16,407 nucleotides of DNA, taken from Alistipes sp. Lineage in GTDB: Bacteria > Bacteroidota > Bacteroidia > Bacteroidales > Rikenellaceae. The position numbers and the translations under genes were made by a program. The notes beneath the pieces are model-generated. The model worked only from the letters and a program-made list of their open reading frames with translations. It searched no databases and was not told the origin of the DNA. Position 1 is the stretch's first letter. Every line of letters begins with the position of its first letter. This document shows positions 6,669 through 15,056 of the stretch, one piece after another. The stretch lies in assembly GCA_017559615.1 (NCBI GenBank), contig JAFYRB010000024.1, forward strand, positions 1 through 16,407. Direction: 5' to 3'.

Positions 6669-7697
6669 ATGGGAATATTTTCACTAACACAAGAGTTGGC
6701 TATTGACCTTGGTACGGCCAATACGCTCATTATGCACAACGGCAAGGTTGTCGTTGACGAGCCATCTATCGTTGCGTTGAGCATCAAGACAGGCGACCTT
6801 ATGGCTATCGGACATAAGGCACGTTTGATGGATGGTAGAACACACTCAAACATCCGCACTATCCGCCCATTGCGTGATGGTGTTATCGCAGATTTCGAGG
6901 CTACGGAGTTGATGCTTCGTGGCTTGATTAAGAAGGTGGGTGCTACACGTGGTATGTTCGCGCCATCGTTGCGTATGATGATTTGTATCCCTTCAGGCTC
7001 TACAAACGTTGAGATTCGCGCGGTGCGTGAGTCGGCGCAGCACGCTGGTGGCCGTGAGATTTACCTCATCTTCGAGCCTATGGCCGCAGCTCTTGGTGCA
7101 GGCTTGGATGTTGAGGCACCGGAGGGTAACCTTATCATCGACATCGGTGGTGGTACTTCGGAGATTGCTTGTATCTCGTTGGGTGGTATCGTATGCTCGA
7201 AGTCTATCAACGTTGCGGGTGACGTATTTACAAACGATATCCAGAACTACATCCGTCAGCAGCACGGTATCCGTATCGGTGAGCGTACTGCCGAGGAGAT
7301 TAAGTGTGCTATTGGTGCTGCGGTGCCAGAGTTGGAGAACGAGCCAGAGGATTACATCTTCACAGGTTCGAATATGCTCACTAACCTCCCACAGACCATT
7401 ACGTTGAACTATAGCGAGATTGCCTATGCGTTGGATAAGTCGCTCGTGAAGCTCGACAATGCCCTTATGGAGGTGTTGGAGGAGATGCCACCAGAGTTGT
7501 ACTCCGATGTTGTGAAAAATGGTATCTACTTGGCAGGTGGTGGTGCGCTTATCAAGGGCCTCGACCAGCGTTTGTCGAAGAAGTCGGGACTTCCAGTGCA
7601 TATCGCCGAGGATCCACTTCGCGCTATCGCACGCGGTACTTGCATCGCTCTTAAGAACATTGGTAACTTCTCATTCCTTATCGGTGGCGATAAATAA
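6669..7697 (+). CDS. mreB: rod shape-determining protein MreB
   Basis: MreB is a bacterial actin homologue that forms membrane-bound filaments and orients the elongation machinery. From the ATG at 6669 it is 342 residues, the normal size. The start MGIFSLTQE gives the family's N-terminal membrane-binding segment. Phosphate-binding motifs are AIDLGTANT (residues 11-19) and IDIGGGTSE (Asp158, Gly160-162), with an adenosine motif YLAGGGAL near the C terminus. The frame also extends upstream to a TTG at 6645, but that would add eight mostly Lys/Asn residues before the conserved start, so I rejected it. AAGGAG at 6638-6643 is too far (25 nt) to act as a Shine-Dalgarno for this ATG. It is the first gene of the rod operon, behind a long leader with a terminator-like hairpin. 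There is a 119-nt gap to mreC. Confidence 0.97.
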   Translation: MGIFSLTQELAIDLGTANTLIMHNGKVVVDEPSIVALSIKTGDLMAIGHKARLMDGRTHSNIRTIRPLRDGVIADFEATELMLRGLIKKVGATRGMFAPSLRMMICIPSGSTNVEIRAVRESAQHAGGREIYLIFEPMAAALGAGLDVEAPEGNLIIDIGGGTSEIACISLGGIVCSKSINVAGDVFTNDIQNYIRQQHGIRIGERTAEEIKCAIGAAVPELENEPEDYIFTGSNMLTNLPQTITLNYSEIAYALDKSLVKLDNALMEVLEEMPPELYSDVVKNGIYLAGGGALIKGLDQRLSKKSGLPVHIAEDPLRAIARGTCIALKNIGNFSFLIGGDK

Positions 7698-7703
7698 CCC
7701 GCA

Positions 7704-7749
7704 GGGGAGAGAGAACGAGGAGAGAGTAGATAGGGAGAGAACGAGAGAG
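7704..7749 (+). repeat. purine-rich repeat tract after mreB
   Basis: The first part of the mreB-mreC gap is almost pure GA, with a loosely repeated unit of the form GGGAGAGA-ACGAG-AGAG at 7705-7726 and 7733-7749. The only pyrimidines are scattered C's and T's. It contains several Shine-Dalgarno-like GGAG cores but lies 68 nt or more from the mreC start. It may be simple sequence drift or a protein- or ribosome-binding stretch; I cannot tell. Confidence 0.5.
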
Positions 7750-7773
7750 TTACATAACGATATATCTTTAAAC

Positions 7774-7807
7774 GAGGCTGTCAGCAGATTTGTTAGGCAG
7801 CCTCTTT
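7774..7807 (+). promoter_or_regulatory. hairpin upstream of mreC
   Basis: GAGGCTGTC (7774-7782) pairs with GGCAGCCTC (7796-7804) over 9 bp, including one G-U, with a 13-nt loop. Three T's follow, so it is at most a weak terminator. It ends 12 nt before the mreC ATG. It could reduce expression downstream of mreB, which is needed in greater amount than MreC and MreD, by partial termination or RNA processing. That role is inference. Confidence 0.5.
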
Positions 7808-7816
7808 CAAACGAAT

Positions 7817-8638
7817 ATGCATAGACTTATAGAGTTTATAAAGCAGATTTATGTTCTGGTGTTGTTCATCCTCTTGGAGGTTGCAGCGCTATGGACATAC
7901 GCCACGTCGTCGCCATATACCGAGGCAAAAATATTGTCGCGTACAACGGCTGTGGGAGCTGCTATAAGTGGTGCGGTTACGGATGTGGAGAACTTCTTTG
8001 CTCTGCCCGAGGCTAACCGTCTGCTTAACGAGCGTATCGCGCAGCTTAACGAGGAGCTCTACGATCTCAAGGAGCGTAGCTTGGAGGCTCCATACGAGGT
8101 GATGTCGGAGGGCGAGGGACCACAGTTCCGCTACCACCCCGCAAGCGTGGTGTCGATGACGACCAATCGTCAGCATAACCTCATAACCCTTAACCGCGGT
8201 ACGTTGGATGGTATCTCGAAGGATATGGGTGTTGTAACGCCGTTGAACGAGTTGGTGGGATATGTGGTGTCGTGCAGCGACCATTACTCTATTGTTCAGC
8301 CTATGCTTAATACCGAGTTTAGTACGGGAGGCCGTCTGGTGGATAATGGCCACGTCTGCGTAATCTGGTGGTCGGGCAATTCGAAGTATGAGGTCGAGGC
8401 GAAGGAGTTGTCGGTCTACTCGGAGCCTAAGGAGGGTATGCGTGTTGAGGTGCGCTCGGAGCGTCTGCCCGAGGGCGTGCTTATCGGAACCATCACCGAG
8501 TTTGAACTAAACACCGAGCGTTCGGCTTATAGCGCGAAGATTGCCATTGCGGCAGATATGTCGAAACTCGATGATGTGCTTATCGTGGAGAATACGAACT
8601 ACGGTGAGATTGAGGAGCTTATGCAGCAGACAGAATAG
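7817..8638 (+). CDS. mreC: rod shape-determining protein MreC
   Basis: MreC is a bitopic inner-membrane protein whose periplasmic part binds and activates PBP2 in the elongation complex. The 273-residue product has a membrane helix at about residues 9-28, a predicted coiled coil at about 65-90 (NRLLNERIAQLNEELYDLKE), and a beta-rich C-terminal part with the family-like stretch SVVSMTTNRQHNLITLNRGTLDGISKDMGVV. I chose the ATG at 7817, which gives MHRLIEFIKQIYVLVLF. A TTG at 7790 would add nine residues and lies inside the upstream hairpin, so it is less likely. mreC follows mreB and precedes mreD with 42 nt between, as is usual. Sequence identity in this family is low, but context and architecture make the call firm. 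Confidence 0.92.
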   Translation: MHRLIEFIKQIYVLVLFILLEVAALWTYATSSPYTEAKILSRTTAVGAAISGAVTDVENFFALPEANRLLNERIAQLNEELYDLKERSLEAPYEVMSEGEGPQFRYHPASVVSMTTNRQHNLITLNRGTLDGISKDMGVVTPLNELVGYVVSCSDHYSIVQPMLNTEFSTGGRLVDNGHVCVIWWSGNSKYEVEAKELSVYSEPKEGMRVEVRSERLPEGVLIGTITEFELNTERSAYSAKIAIAADMSKLDDVLIVENTNYGEIEELMQQTE

Positions 8639-8680
8639 TAGCCCAGAGGGTAACAAAAGAGATTTTTTTAGAGAGTTACA

Positions 8681-9196
8681 ATGTTTAGAAGTATCCCATA
8701 CATAGGAATGACTGTCGTGTTGTTGTTCCTCCAGATATTTATCCTTGACGAGCTGTCGATAGCTATGTGGCTACGTCCGATGCTCTTCCCGCTTATCGTT
8801 ATGTTGCTACCTATGGAGTGGCGCACGATATGGGTGTTGTTGGCAACCCTCGCTGTGGGTGTTGTGATGGATGCGGCACTTGGCGGTGCGGGCCTCTATA
8901 CCTCGACGCTTCTACCTCTTGTGGTTATGCGCCGCTGGATATTGTATATCACAACAGGCCGTAGCGTAGAGGCGGGCGACCAGTCGTCGTTGCTGTCGCA
9001 TATGTCGTCACGTCAGCTGATGATATATGTTGCGGCGATGATTGCGCTACACCACACGTTGTTCCTTACGCTTGAGTCGTTGTCGTTTGTTGCGCCATTG
9101 CGCCTCGTGGCAACGATAATATGTAGCACGCTATTGTCTGTGGCATTGGCGTGGTCTGTGGTGCGTTTGTTTGTCTCTAAAATCGTTGCGAAGTAG
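8681..9196 (+). CDS. mreD: rod shape-determining protein MreD
   Basis: MreD is a small polytopic inner-membrane protein of the elongation complex that works with MreC. The 171-residue sequence is strongly hydrophobic, with about five membrane segments (near residues 6-25, 30-45, 50-68, 110-130 and 138-160), and contains LAVGVVMDAALGGAGLYTSTLL, typical of the family's central glycine/acidic stretch. It lies between mreC (42 nt) and mrdA (2 nt). The short gap to mrdA suggests translational coupling. The call relies on membrane topology, size and position more than on conserved residues. Confidence 0.9.
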   Translation: MFRSIPYIGMTVVLLFLQIFILDELSIAMWLRPMLFPLIVMLLPMEWRTIWVLLATLAVGVVMDAALGGAGLYTSTLLPLVVMRRWILYITTGRSVEAGDQSSLLSHMSSRQLMIYVAAMIALHHTLFLTLESLSFVAPLRLVATIICSTLLSVALAWSVVRLFVSKIVAK

Positions 9197-9198
9197 TT

Positions 9199-11073
9199 AT
9201 GAATCAGGGATATATGCGATATAGAATGCTGCGTATAATTGTCGCTGCGGTGGGCGTGGTGATTCTTATACGTCTGTTCTCTATGCAGATACTCTCGGAC
9301 GAGTATGATGCCAAGGCTACGCGCAACATCGTGCGTATCGAGACGGTGTATCCTATGCGTGGCGAGGTGCTTGACCGCCGTGGCGAGTATCTCGTTAAGA
9401 GCCGCGTATGCTATGATGTTGTCGTGGTACACCGCGAGCTTCCGAAGGAGGGCTTCGATACTATGCGCTTGGCGTCGATTCTTGATATCACCCCCGAGTA
9501 CCTCAATAAGCAACTTAAGAAGGCACGCCAGAGTCCGCGTGCCGCAATCCTTGTCGTGGGCTACCTCTCACAGGATAATAAACTGCTCCTTGATGAGGGT
9601 AACTTCAAGGGCTTCCACACCCGTTTCCGTACGGCACGTGAGTATCCCCGCAAAATTGGTGGTAACCTGCTCGGTTATGTGAGTGAGGTTACGGATAATC
9701 AGGTTGAGAAGTGGGAGTACTACGAGAAGGGCGACTACATTGGTACCAATGGCGTGGAGTCGGCATACGAGACTCTGCTTCGTGGCGAGAAGGGCCTCAG
9801 CTATCGTATCTACGATTCGCACGGTGCGGTGCAGGGTAGCTATAACGATGGTGCGGATGACATATTGCCCGTTAAGGGTGCGCAGCTAACCTCGACTATT
9901 GATGCACGTTTGCAGGAGTTTGCCGAGGAGCTTATGGTGGGTAAGATTGGCGCTGTGGTGGCTATCGAGCCATCGACGGGTGAGATTCTTGTTATGGTGT
10001 CGTCGCCATCCTACAACCCCGACCTTATGGTAGGCCGTCAGCGTAACAACAACTACGCCTCGATGATTCACGATATGCGTCAGCCGCAGTTCAACCGCGC
10101 GGTGAAGGCGAAGTATCCTCCAGGCTCAACGTTCAAACTCGTGCAGGGACTTATCGGACTTCAGGAGGGTGTGCTACGCTCTTCGGACCGCTATCCTTGT
10201 AACCTCGGTTTCTCGTATGGCTCGCGTAAGATGGCGTGCCACGCACATAGCTCGCCCCTCGATTTGCGCGATGCTGTGGCGCACTCTTGCAACGCATACT
10301 TCTGCTACGTCTTCCGCGATATGATTACCAACGCTAAGTATGGCTCGGTGAAGGAGGGTGTGAGAGTGTGGAATAAGTATGTCGAGAGTTTCGGCTTTGG
10401 CCGTCAGCTTGGTACCGACTTCTTTGGCGAGGGTAAGGGTTATGTGCCTACGCCAGAGTACTACGATAAGGGTTATAACGGACGGTGGAACTGGGGTACG
10501 GTGATTAACTGTGCCATTGGTCAGGGAGCGCTGGGATGTACGCCATTGCAGATGGCAAACCTCGCGGCTATCGTGGCAAACCGTGGTTACTACTATATAC
10601 CTCACATTGTGAAGCATATCGAGGGACGTGACTCCATTGATAGCAAGTTCTACGAGCGCCACTACACGATGGTCGACTCTATCCATTTCGTGCCGATTGT
10701 CGAGGGTATGTGGCGCGGTGTGAACGTAGCGGGTACTTCGGGCAGAGCGCGTCTTGAGGGTTTGGATGTGTGCGGTAAGACAGGTACGGCGCAGAATCCT
10801 AATGGTGCCGACCACTCTACGTTCCTGTCGTTTGCACCAAAGAACAACCCAAAGATTGCAATCTCGGTATATGTCGAGCACGGTGGCTTCGGAGCCTCTA
10901 TCGCATTGCCTATCGCAAGCCTTATCGAGGAGTTGTACCTCACCGACACCATCACTCGTCCGGAGATGGTCGAGCAGGTTCTCAACTTCAAACCTAATTA
11001 TAGCCGTAACTACGATGCCAAGCAGCGTAAGTACGACGAGGAGCGTCAGAAAAAAGCAGCACAAAAGAGATAA
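9199..11073 (+). CDS. mrdA: penicillin-binding protein 2 (elongation transpeptidase)
   Basis: This class B penicillin-binding protein cross-links peptidoglycan during cell elongation and is the partner of RodA. It is 624 residues, with an N-terminal membrane helix at about 10-28 and a dimerisation/pedestal region beginning ETVYPMRGEVLDRRGEYL. The C-terminal transpeptidase domain carries the three active-site motifs: STFK (Ser310 nucleophile, Lys313), SCN (Ser363-Asn365) and KTG (527-529). All three are intact, so it should bind beta-lactams. It follows mreD by 2 nt and precedes rodA by 2 nt, so the three genes are probably translationally coupled. The alternative, the division enzyme FtsI, is excluded by the mre/rodA context. 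Confidence 0.96.
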   Translation: MNQGYMRYRMLRIIVAAVGVVILIRLFSMQILSDEYDAKATRNIVRIETVYPMRGEVLDRRGEYLVKSRVCYDVVVVHRELPKEGFDTMRLASILDITPEYLNKQLKKARQSPRAAILVVGYLSQDNKLLLDEGNFKGFHTRFRTAREYPRKIGGNLLGYVSEVTDNQVEKWEYYEKGDYIGTNGVESAYETLLRGEKGLSYRIYDSHGAVQGSYNDGADDILPVKGAQLTSTIDARLQEFAEELMVGKIGAVVAIEPSTGEILVMVSSPSYNPDLMVGRQRNNNYASMIHDMRQPQFNRAVKAKYPPGSTFKLVQGLIGLQEGVLRSSDRYPCNLGFSYGSRKMACHAHSSPLDLRDAVAHSCNAYFCYVFRDMITNAKYGSVKEGVRVWNKYVESFGFGRQLGTDFFGEGKGYVPTPEYYDKGYNGRWNWGTVINCAIGQGALGCTPLQMANLAAIVANRGYYYIPHIVKHIEGRDSIDSKFYERHYTMVDSIHFVPIVEGMWRGVNVAGTSGRARLEGLDVCGKTGTAQNPNGADHSTFLSFAPKNNPKIAISVYVEHGGFGASIALPIASLIEELYLTDTITRPEMVEQVLNFKPNYSRNYDAKQRKYDEERQKKAAQKR

Positions 11074-11075
11074 CT

Positions 11076-12512
11076 ATGTATTCGGATTATAACATATCGC
11101 GTCGTAACTCGAGCATCTCCCTCTTCGGCAATGTCGATAGGGTGGCTCTGGGTTTGTATGTCGCAATCGTACTTATCGGTGTGTTGTCTATCACCTCGGC
11201 ATCGTTCGACCCCGATACTACAAACGTCTTCTCGTTCAGCCATAACTATATGAAGCAGCTGATGTGGGTGGGTATCTCGTGGACTATGGCTACGGTGGTG
11301 CTTCTGCTGGATAGAAGACTCTTCCATATGTTTGCCTATCCCGCCTATGTGTTGGGTATATTGCTGCTTATCAGTACGTTGGTATTCGGTACGCGAGTCA
11401 ATGGTGCTAAGGCGTGGTTTGAGATAGGTAGCATCCGTATTCAGCCTGTGGAGTTTGTGAAAATTGCCGTGTCGCTGATGATGGCGCGTATTATGAGCGA
11501 CTACGCCTTTAATATCAAGCGCTTGGTCGACTTGGTAAAGATTGCCGTAGTTATCTTGCTGCCCTTCGGAATTATCGTGTTACAGAACGATACGGGTTCG
11601 GGTTTGGTCCTCGGAGCCTTCCTCTTTGTGATGTACCGCGAGGGATTGTCGAAGTATCTCTACTTCCCGATAATCTTCACGATTGTACTCTTCGTTGCGG
11701 CACTTATCCTACAACCTACGGTGATATTCCTCGCCCTATTGGTGATGTTTACGCTCTATAGCATCTTCAAGTCGGGTGAGTTGATAGGCCATCTGCGCTT
11801 CTTCTTCGGTATATTGCTGGGATGGCTGCTGCTCTCGACGCTCACGCCGCTGAGTGGCTACGTGTCGCTGATGATAGTGTGTGGCGTGGCGGTTGTGGTA
11901 CTCGCGGGCTTGGCCATCAAAACTCGCACGATGATGCTTCTGTGGCCTATTGCGATGTTCTTCTATGCTATGGTCTTTGTGCCTACGGCAGATACCCTCT
12001 TCGAGCATCTTGAGCCTCACCAGAAGAATCGTCTTCTCACGTTCGTGGGCCTTGTAGATGACCCGCGCGATGTGGGTTATAACGTCAACCAGTCGAAGAT
12101 TGCTATCGGCTCGGGAGGTGTGTTCGGCAAGGGATTTATGCAGGGTACGCAGATTAAGTATGACTACGTTCCAGAGAAGCATACCGACTTTATCTTCTGT
12201 ATCGTAGGCGAGGAGTGGGGTTTTCTGGGTGCTGCCGTTGTTGTGTTGCTATATGTGTCGCTTATCCTGCGCCTTATGAAGATGGGCGAACGAATAAAGG
12301 AGCCTTTTGGACGAATATATTGCTACTCGGTGGCCTCGATACTCCTTATTCACGTTATAGTAAATATAGGTATGACCATAGGGCTTATGCCTGTGATGGG
12401 TATTCCGTTGCCGCTGATGAGCTACGGCGGTTCGTCGCTTGTGGCCTTCACGCTTTTGATTATGATTGCCATACGCCTCGATGCCTCGACCACGCAGGGC
12501 GACTACCTATAA
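11076..12512 (+). CDS. rodA: RodA, SEDS peptidoglycan glycosyltransferase
   Basis: RodA polymerises lipid II into glycan strands and works with PBP2. The 478-residue product is polytopic. Family motifs include NGAKAWFEIGSIRIQPVEFVKI (109-130), QNDTGSG (170-176), RLLTFVGLVDDPRDVGYN with acidic residues Asp328, Asp329 and Asp332 in the loop that carries the SEDS catalytic aspartate, QSKIAIGSGGVFGKG, PEKHTDFIFCIVGEEWG and GIPLPLMSYGGSS. Between QNDTGSG and the PHQKNR segment there are about 150 residues, against about 55 in Escherichia coli RodA as I recall it; the extra length is hydrophobic and adds probable membrane helices. This is likely lineage-specific rather than unique. RodA rather than FtsW is supported by the immediate neighbour mrdA. 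Confidence 0.95.
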   Translation: MYSDYNISRRNSSISLFGNVDRVALGLYVAIVLIGVLSITSASFDPDTTNVFSFSHNYMKQLMWVGISWTMATVVLLLDRRLFHMFAYPAYVLGILLLISTLVFGTRVNGAKAWFEIGSIRIQPVEFVKIAVSLMMARIMSDYAFNIKRLVDLVKIAVVILLPFGIIVLQNDTGSGLVLGAFLFVMYREGLSKYLYFPIIFTIVLFVAALILQPTVIFLALLVMFTLYSIFKSGELIGHLRFFFGILLGWLLLSTLTPLSGYVSLMIVCGVAVVVLAGLAIKTRTMMLLWPIAMFFYAMVFVPTADTLFEHLEPHQKNRLLTFVGLVDDPRDVGYNVNQSKIAIGSGGVFGKGFMQGTQIKYDYVPEKHTDFIFCIVGEEWGFLGAAVVVLLYVSLILRLMKMGERIKEPFGRIYCYSVASILLIHVIVNIGMTIGLMPVMGIPLPLMSYGGSSLVAFTLLIMIAIRLDASTTQGDYL

Positions 12513-12540
12513 TAATATGTATAATCCAAACGTTAAAGAT

Positions 12541-13317
12541 ATGTCGAACGAAAGATTGATATTTGTTACCAACGATGATGGCTACCAGTCGAAGGGTTTT
12601 CGCGCTGCGGTGAACCTCGCCCGCGAGTTCGGACGTGTTGTCGCCATTGCACCAGAGCGTGTGCAGAGTGGTATGAGTCAGGCTATAACCATTACCCAGC
12701 CGCTCTTCTTGCGTAAGGTCGAGAGTGGCGAGAACTTGGAGATTTATGCCTTCTCGGGTACGCCCGTAGATTGCTCGAAGGTGGCCTTCGACCATATCTT
12801 TTTGGGACGTAAGGTCGACCTTGTGTTGTCGGGTATCAACCACGGCTCAAATGCCGCGGTGAATGTTATGTACTCGGGAACTATGGGTGCGGCTATCGAG
12901 GGTAGCTTCTATAACATCCCTGCAATTGGTCTGTCGCTCGATGACCACGATGCGGATGCCGATTTCGAGGGTGCTGTGGAGTATGGCCGTAAGGTTATCG
13001 CAGCGGTGTTGGAGGCGGCAGATAGACTACCTCGCCCGTTGTGCCTCAATGTGAATGTTCCACGTTGCAAGGCCGAGGAGATTCAGGGTATTCGCCTTGC
13101 ACGTCAGACACGTGGCTTCTGGCGCGAGGAGTTCTACGAGCGTACCGACCCTCACGGTAGAGGTTACTTCTGGCTTACGGGAGCATTCCAGAATGCCGAG
13201 CCAGAGGCTGAGGATACCGACGAGTGGGCATTGGCACACCGATACGTGTCGGTTGTCCCAGTTCAGACCGATATGACTGACTATCGCCAGCTTAAGGCGC
13301 TCGACGGCGTGTTGTAA
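12541..13317 (+). CDS. surE: 5'/3'-nucleotidase SurE
   Basis: SurE is a cytoplasmic metal-dependent phosphatase acting on nucleoside monophosphates. From the ATG at 12541 it is 258 residues. The metal-binding start is FVTNDDGY (Asn11, Asp12, Asp13), followed by APERVQSGMSQAIT, SGTPVDC and the strongly conserved SGINHGSNAAVNVMYSGTMGAAIEG region. An in-frame ATG at 12517 would add eight residues (MYNPNVKD) and lies 4 nt after the rodA stop, which would suit coupling, so either start is possible. I prefer 12541 because MSNERLIFVTNDDG fits family N termini. It is 28 nt downstream of rodA, and the sensor kinase begins 17 nt after its stop, so it probably belongs to the rod transcript. lpxB, which commonly follows surE in Bacteroidales, is not here. 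Confidence 0.93.
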   Translation: MSNERLIFVTNDDGYQSKGFRAAVNLAREFGRVVAIAPERVQSGMSQAITITQPLFLRKVESGENLEIYAFSGTPVDCSKVAFDHIFLGRKVDLVLSGINHGSNAAVNVMYSGTMGAAIEGSFYNIPAIGLSLDDHDADADFEGAVEYGRKVIAAVLEAADRLPRPLCLNVNVPRCKAEEIQGIRLARQTRGFWREEFYERTDPHGRGYFWLTGAFQNAEPEAEDTDEWALAHRYVSVVPVQTDMTDYRQLKALDGVL

Positions 13318-13334
13318 CGAGTAGAAAGTAGGGT

Positions 13335-14354
13335 ATGACGGCAGTAGAGATATTGATGATAGTCTCGATCGTTATGCAGGTCGGAGCTATGATTATCGCT
13401 CTGTTCTTGGTCGGAAGAACCAAGTATATGGCGTTGTGGATATGTTGCGTCATAAGCCTGCTGCTGCTTTGTGTCGAGCGTTACTTCCAGCTTCAGGAGT
13501 TTGCTGGTATCGATATCTCGGATATGGCCTTTGCGTGGGTGGGTATCGTGGTGTCGCTGAGCTTCTCGATATGTGTGCTTTGCGCCCGCTTCCTTGTCTC
13601 GCACGTCGAGGATGTTACGATACAGCGCCGTGTCCTCGAGAATAGACTCCTTACGTCGGTGCTTCGTACCGAGGAGCGCTCGCGAGCTTCGTTCTCACGC
13701 GAGTTGCACGATGGTTTAGGACCACTGCTCAGCTCGGCAAAGATGTCGCTCTCGGCGTTGCAGCGAGCCGAGTTAAACCCCAAGGATAGGGCGATGTTGC
13801 AGAATAGCACGGCGGCGATTGATGAGGCGATACGCTCCCTCAGGGAGATATCCAACAACCTCTCGCCACACGTCTTGAATAACTTTGGCTTGGCGCGAGG
13901 CATCAAGAACTTTGTGGATAGAGTAGGGCAGGTATACGAGAAACCCGCTATCACGTTCCATACCACACTGCGTGAGCAGCGCTACGATTCGAATGTTGAG
14001 GTTATCATCTATCGCGTAGTGTGTGAGCTTATCAACAACTCGCTCAAGCACGCCGAGTGTAGCCAGATACGCCTGTCGCTTGTCGAGGAGTCGGGACTCT
14101 TGGTGTTGGACTACTCGGATAATGGCAAGGGTTTCGTGCTTCGTGATGTGGAGTACTCGGGTATGGGACTCTCGAATATCCGCTCAAGAGTGTCGTCGCT
14201 AAAGGGTAAGGTTACGATAACGAGCCGTCCGACGGAGGGTATGAGCGTTAAGGTAAGGGTGTCGATTAATGGCGCCGAGATTACCGATGCCCCGAATTCG
14301 GAGGCTACAAGTAGAAAGAAACGTAATAGAAAAAATGGAAGGAAAAATCATTAA
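13335..14354 (+). CDS. sensor histidine kinase, NarX/DesK-type
   Basis: A 339-residue membrane histidine kinase. Three membrane helices (about residues 4-26, 33-50 and 64-85) with short connections make up the input region; I see no large periplasmic or PAS-like sensor domain. A coiled segment leads into a HisKA_3 dimerisation domain, with the phospho-accepting His125 in RELHDGLG. The ATPase domain has an N box ELINNSLKHA (Glu231, Asn234, Asn235), a G1 box DNGKG (262-266) and a G2 box GMGLSNIRSR. All catalytic boxes are intact. The C-terminal tail is very basic (SRKKRNRKNGRKN). It begins 17 nt after surE and overlaps the response regulator gene by 20 nt, which makes the pair cognate and translationally coupled. 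The signal is unknown; sensing through the membrane helices is an inference. Confidence 0.92.
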   Translation: MTAVEILMIVSIVMQVGAMIIALFLVGRTKYMALWICCVISLLLLCVERYFQLQEFAGIDISDMAFAWVGIVVSLSFSICVLCARFLVSHVEDVTIQRRVLENRLLTSVLRTEERSRASFSRELHDGLGPLLSSAKMSLSALQRAELNPKDRAMLQNSTAAIDEAIRSLREISNNLSPHVLNNFGLARGIKNFVDRVGQVYEKPAITFHTTLREQRYDSNVEVIIYRVVCELINNSLKHAECSQIRLSLVEESGLLVLDYSDNGKGFVLRDVEYSGMGLSNIRSRVSSLKGKVTITSRPTEGMSVKVRVSINGAEITDAPNSEATSRKKRNRKNGRKNH

Positions 14355-14988
14355 AATAGCACTTGTTGACGACCATACACTCTTCCGTACGGGGTTACGA
14401 GGATTGTTGTCGCAGCGCGATGATTTTGAGGTTGTTGCCGATGTGGGTAGCGGCGAGGAGTTTCTCGCGGCGTTGCCTACAATGGAGGTGGATGTTGCGT
14501 TTATGGATATCTCGATGCCGGGTATTGATGGCGTGGAGACCACACGCCGAGCCTTGCAGCAGCGTCCCGATTTGAAGGTTATCACCCTCTCGATGTTTGG
14601 CGACGACCACTACTACTCGCTTATGGTCGAGTGTGGCGCATCGGGATTCCTACTTAAGGACTCGGATATCGAGGAGGTATACTCGTCGGTTGATGCTGTG
14701 GTGGCTGGCGATAGCTACTTTAGTGCTGCGTTGCTCGGCTCGATGACTCGCAATATGAGTCGCCAGAGCGTTGCGGTGTCGGAGGATGAGGATGCTCTCT
14801 CGGAGCGCGAGATAGAGATTCTAATGGAGGTGTGTCGCGGTTTGTCGAATCAGGAGATTGCCGATAAGCTCTTCATCTCGAAGCGTACGGTGGATAAGCA
14901 TCGTGCCAATATCCTCGAAAAGACGGGGTGCAAGAATACCGCAAACTTGGTGGTCTACGCAATTAAGAATCGTCTGGTAGAGATTTAA
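14335..14988 (+). CDS. NarL/FixJ-family response regulator
   Basis: A 217-residue transcription regulator. The receiver domain has the acidic pair Asp12/Asp13, the phospho-accepting Asp58 in FMDISMPG, Ser86 and Lys108. A LuxR-type helix-turn-helix domain fills the C terminus, with LSEREIEILMEVCRGLSNQEIA followed by KLFISKRTVDKHRANILEKTG. The start ATG at 14335 overlaps the kinase gene by 20 nt. An in-frame ATG at 14269 would add 22 residues with no family match, so I rejected it. It is the last gene of the apparent rod-surE operon and is followed by a strong terminator. Its target genes cannot be told from this window; autoregulation or control of envelope genes would be guesses. Confidence 0.95.
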   Translation: MEGKIIKIALVDDHTLFRTGLRGLLSQRDDFEVVADVGSGEEFLAALPTMEVDVAFMDISMPGIDGVETTRRALQQRPDLKVITLSMFGDDHYYSLMVECGASGFLLKDSDIEEVYSSVDAVVAGDSYFSAALLGSMTRNMSRQSVAVSEDEDALSEREIEILMEVCRGLSNQEIADKLFISKRTVDKHRANILEKTGCKNTANLVVYAIKNRLVEI

Positions 14989-15056
14989 CAGGGGCTAATA
15001 GAGGGGGCAAGCGATAGGCCTAAATAGTAATGCCGTTTTATATCACCTAAAAAATA

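Noticed and set aside
10174..11064. Open frame of 296 codons on the - strand within mrdA
   Set aside because: It is antisense to the conserved transpeptidase domain; the product is rich in His, Arg and Thr and has no recognisable domain, as expected from the reverse of GAG/TCG-rich codons.
12466..12540. Upstream ATGs for SurE at 12466 and 12517
   Set aside because: The 12466 start lies within rodA and adds residues without family match. The 12517 start is possible and is noted with the gene, but MSNERLIFVTNDDG fits the family better.
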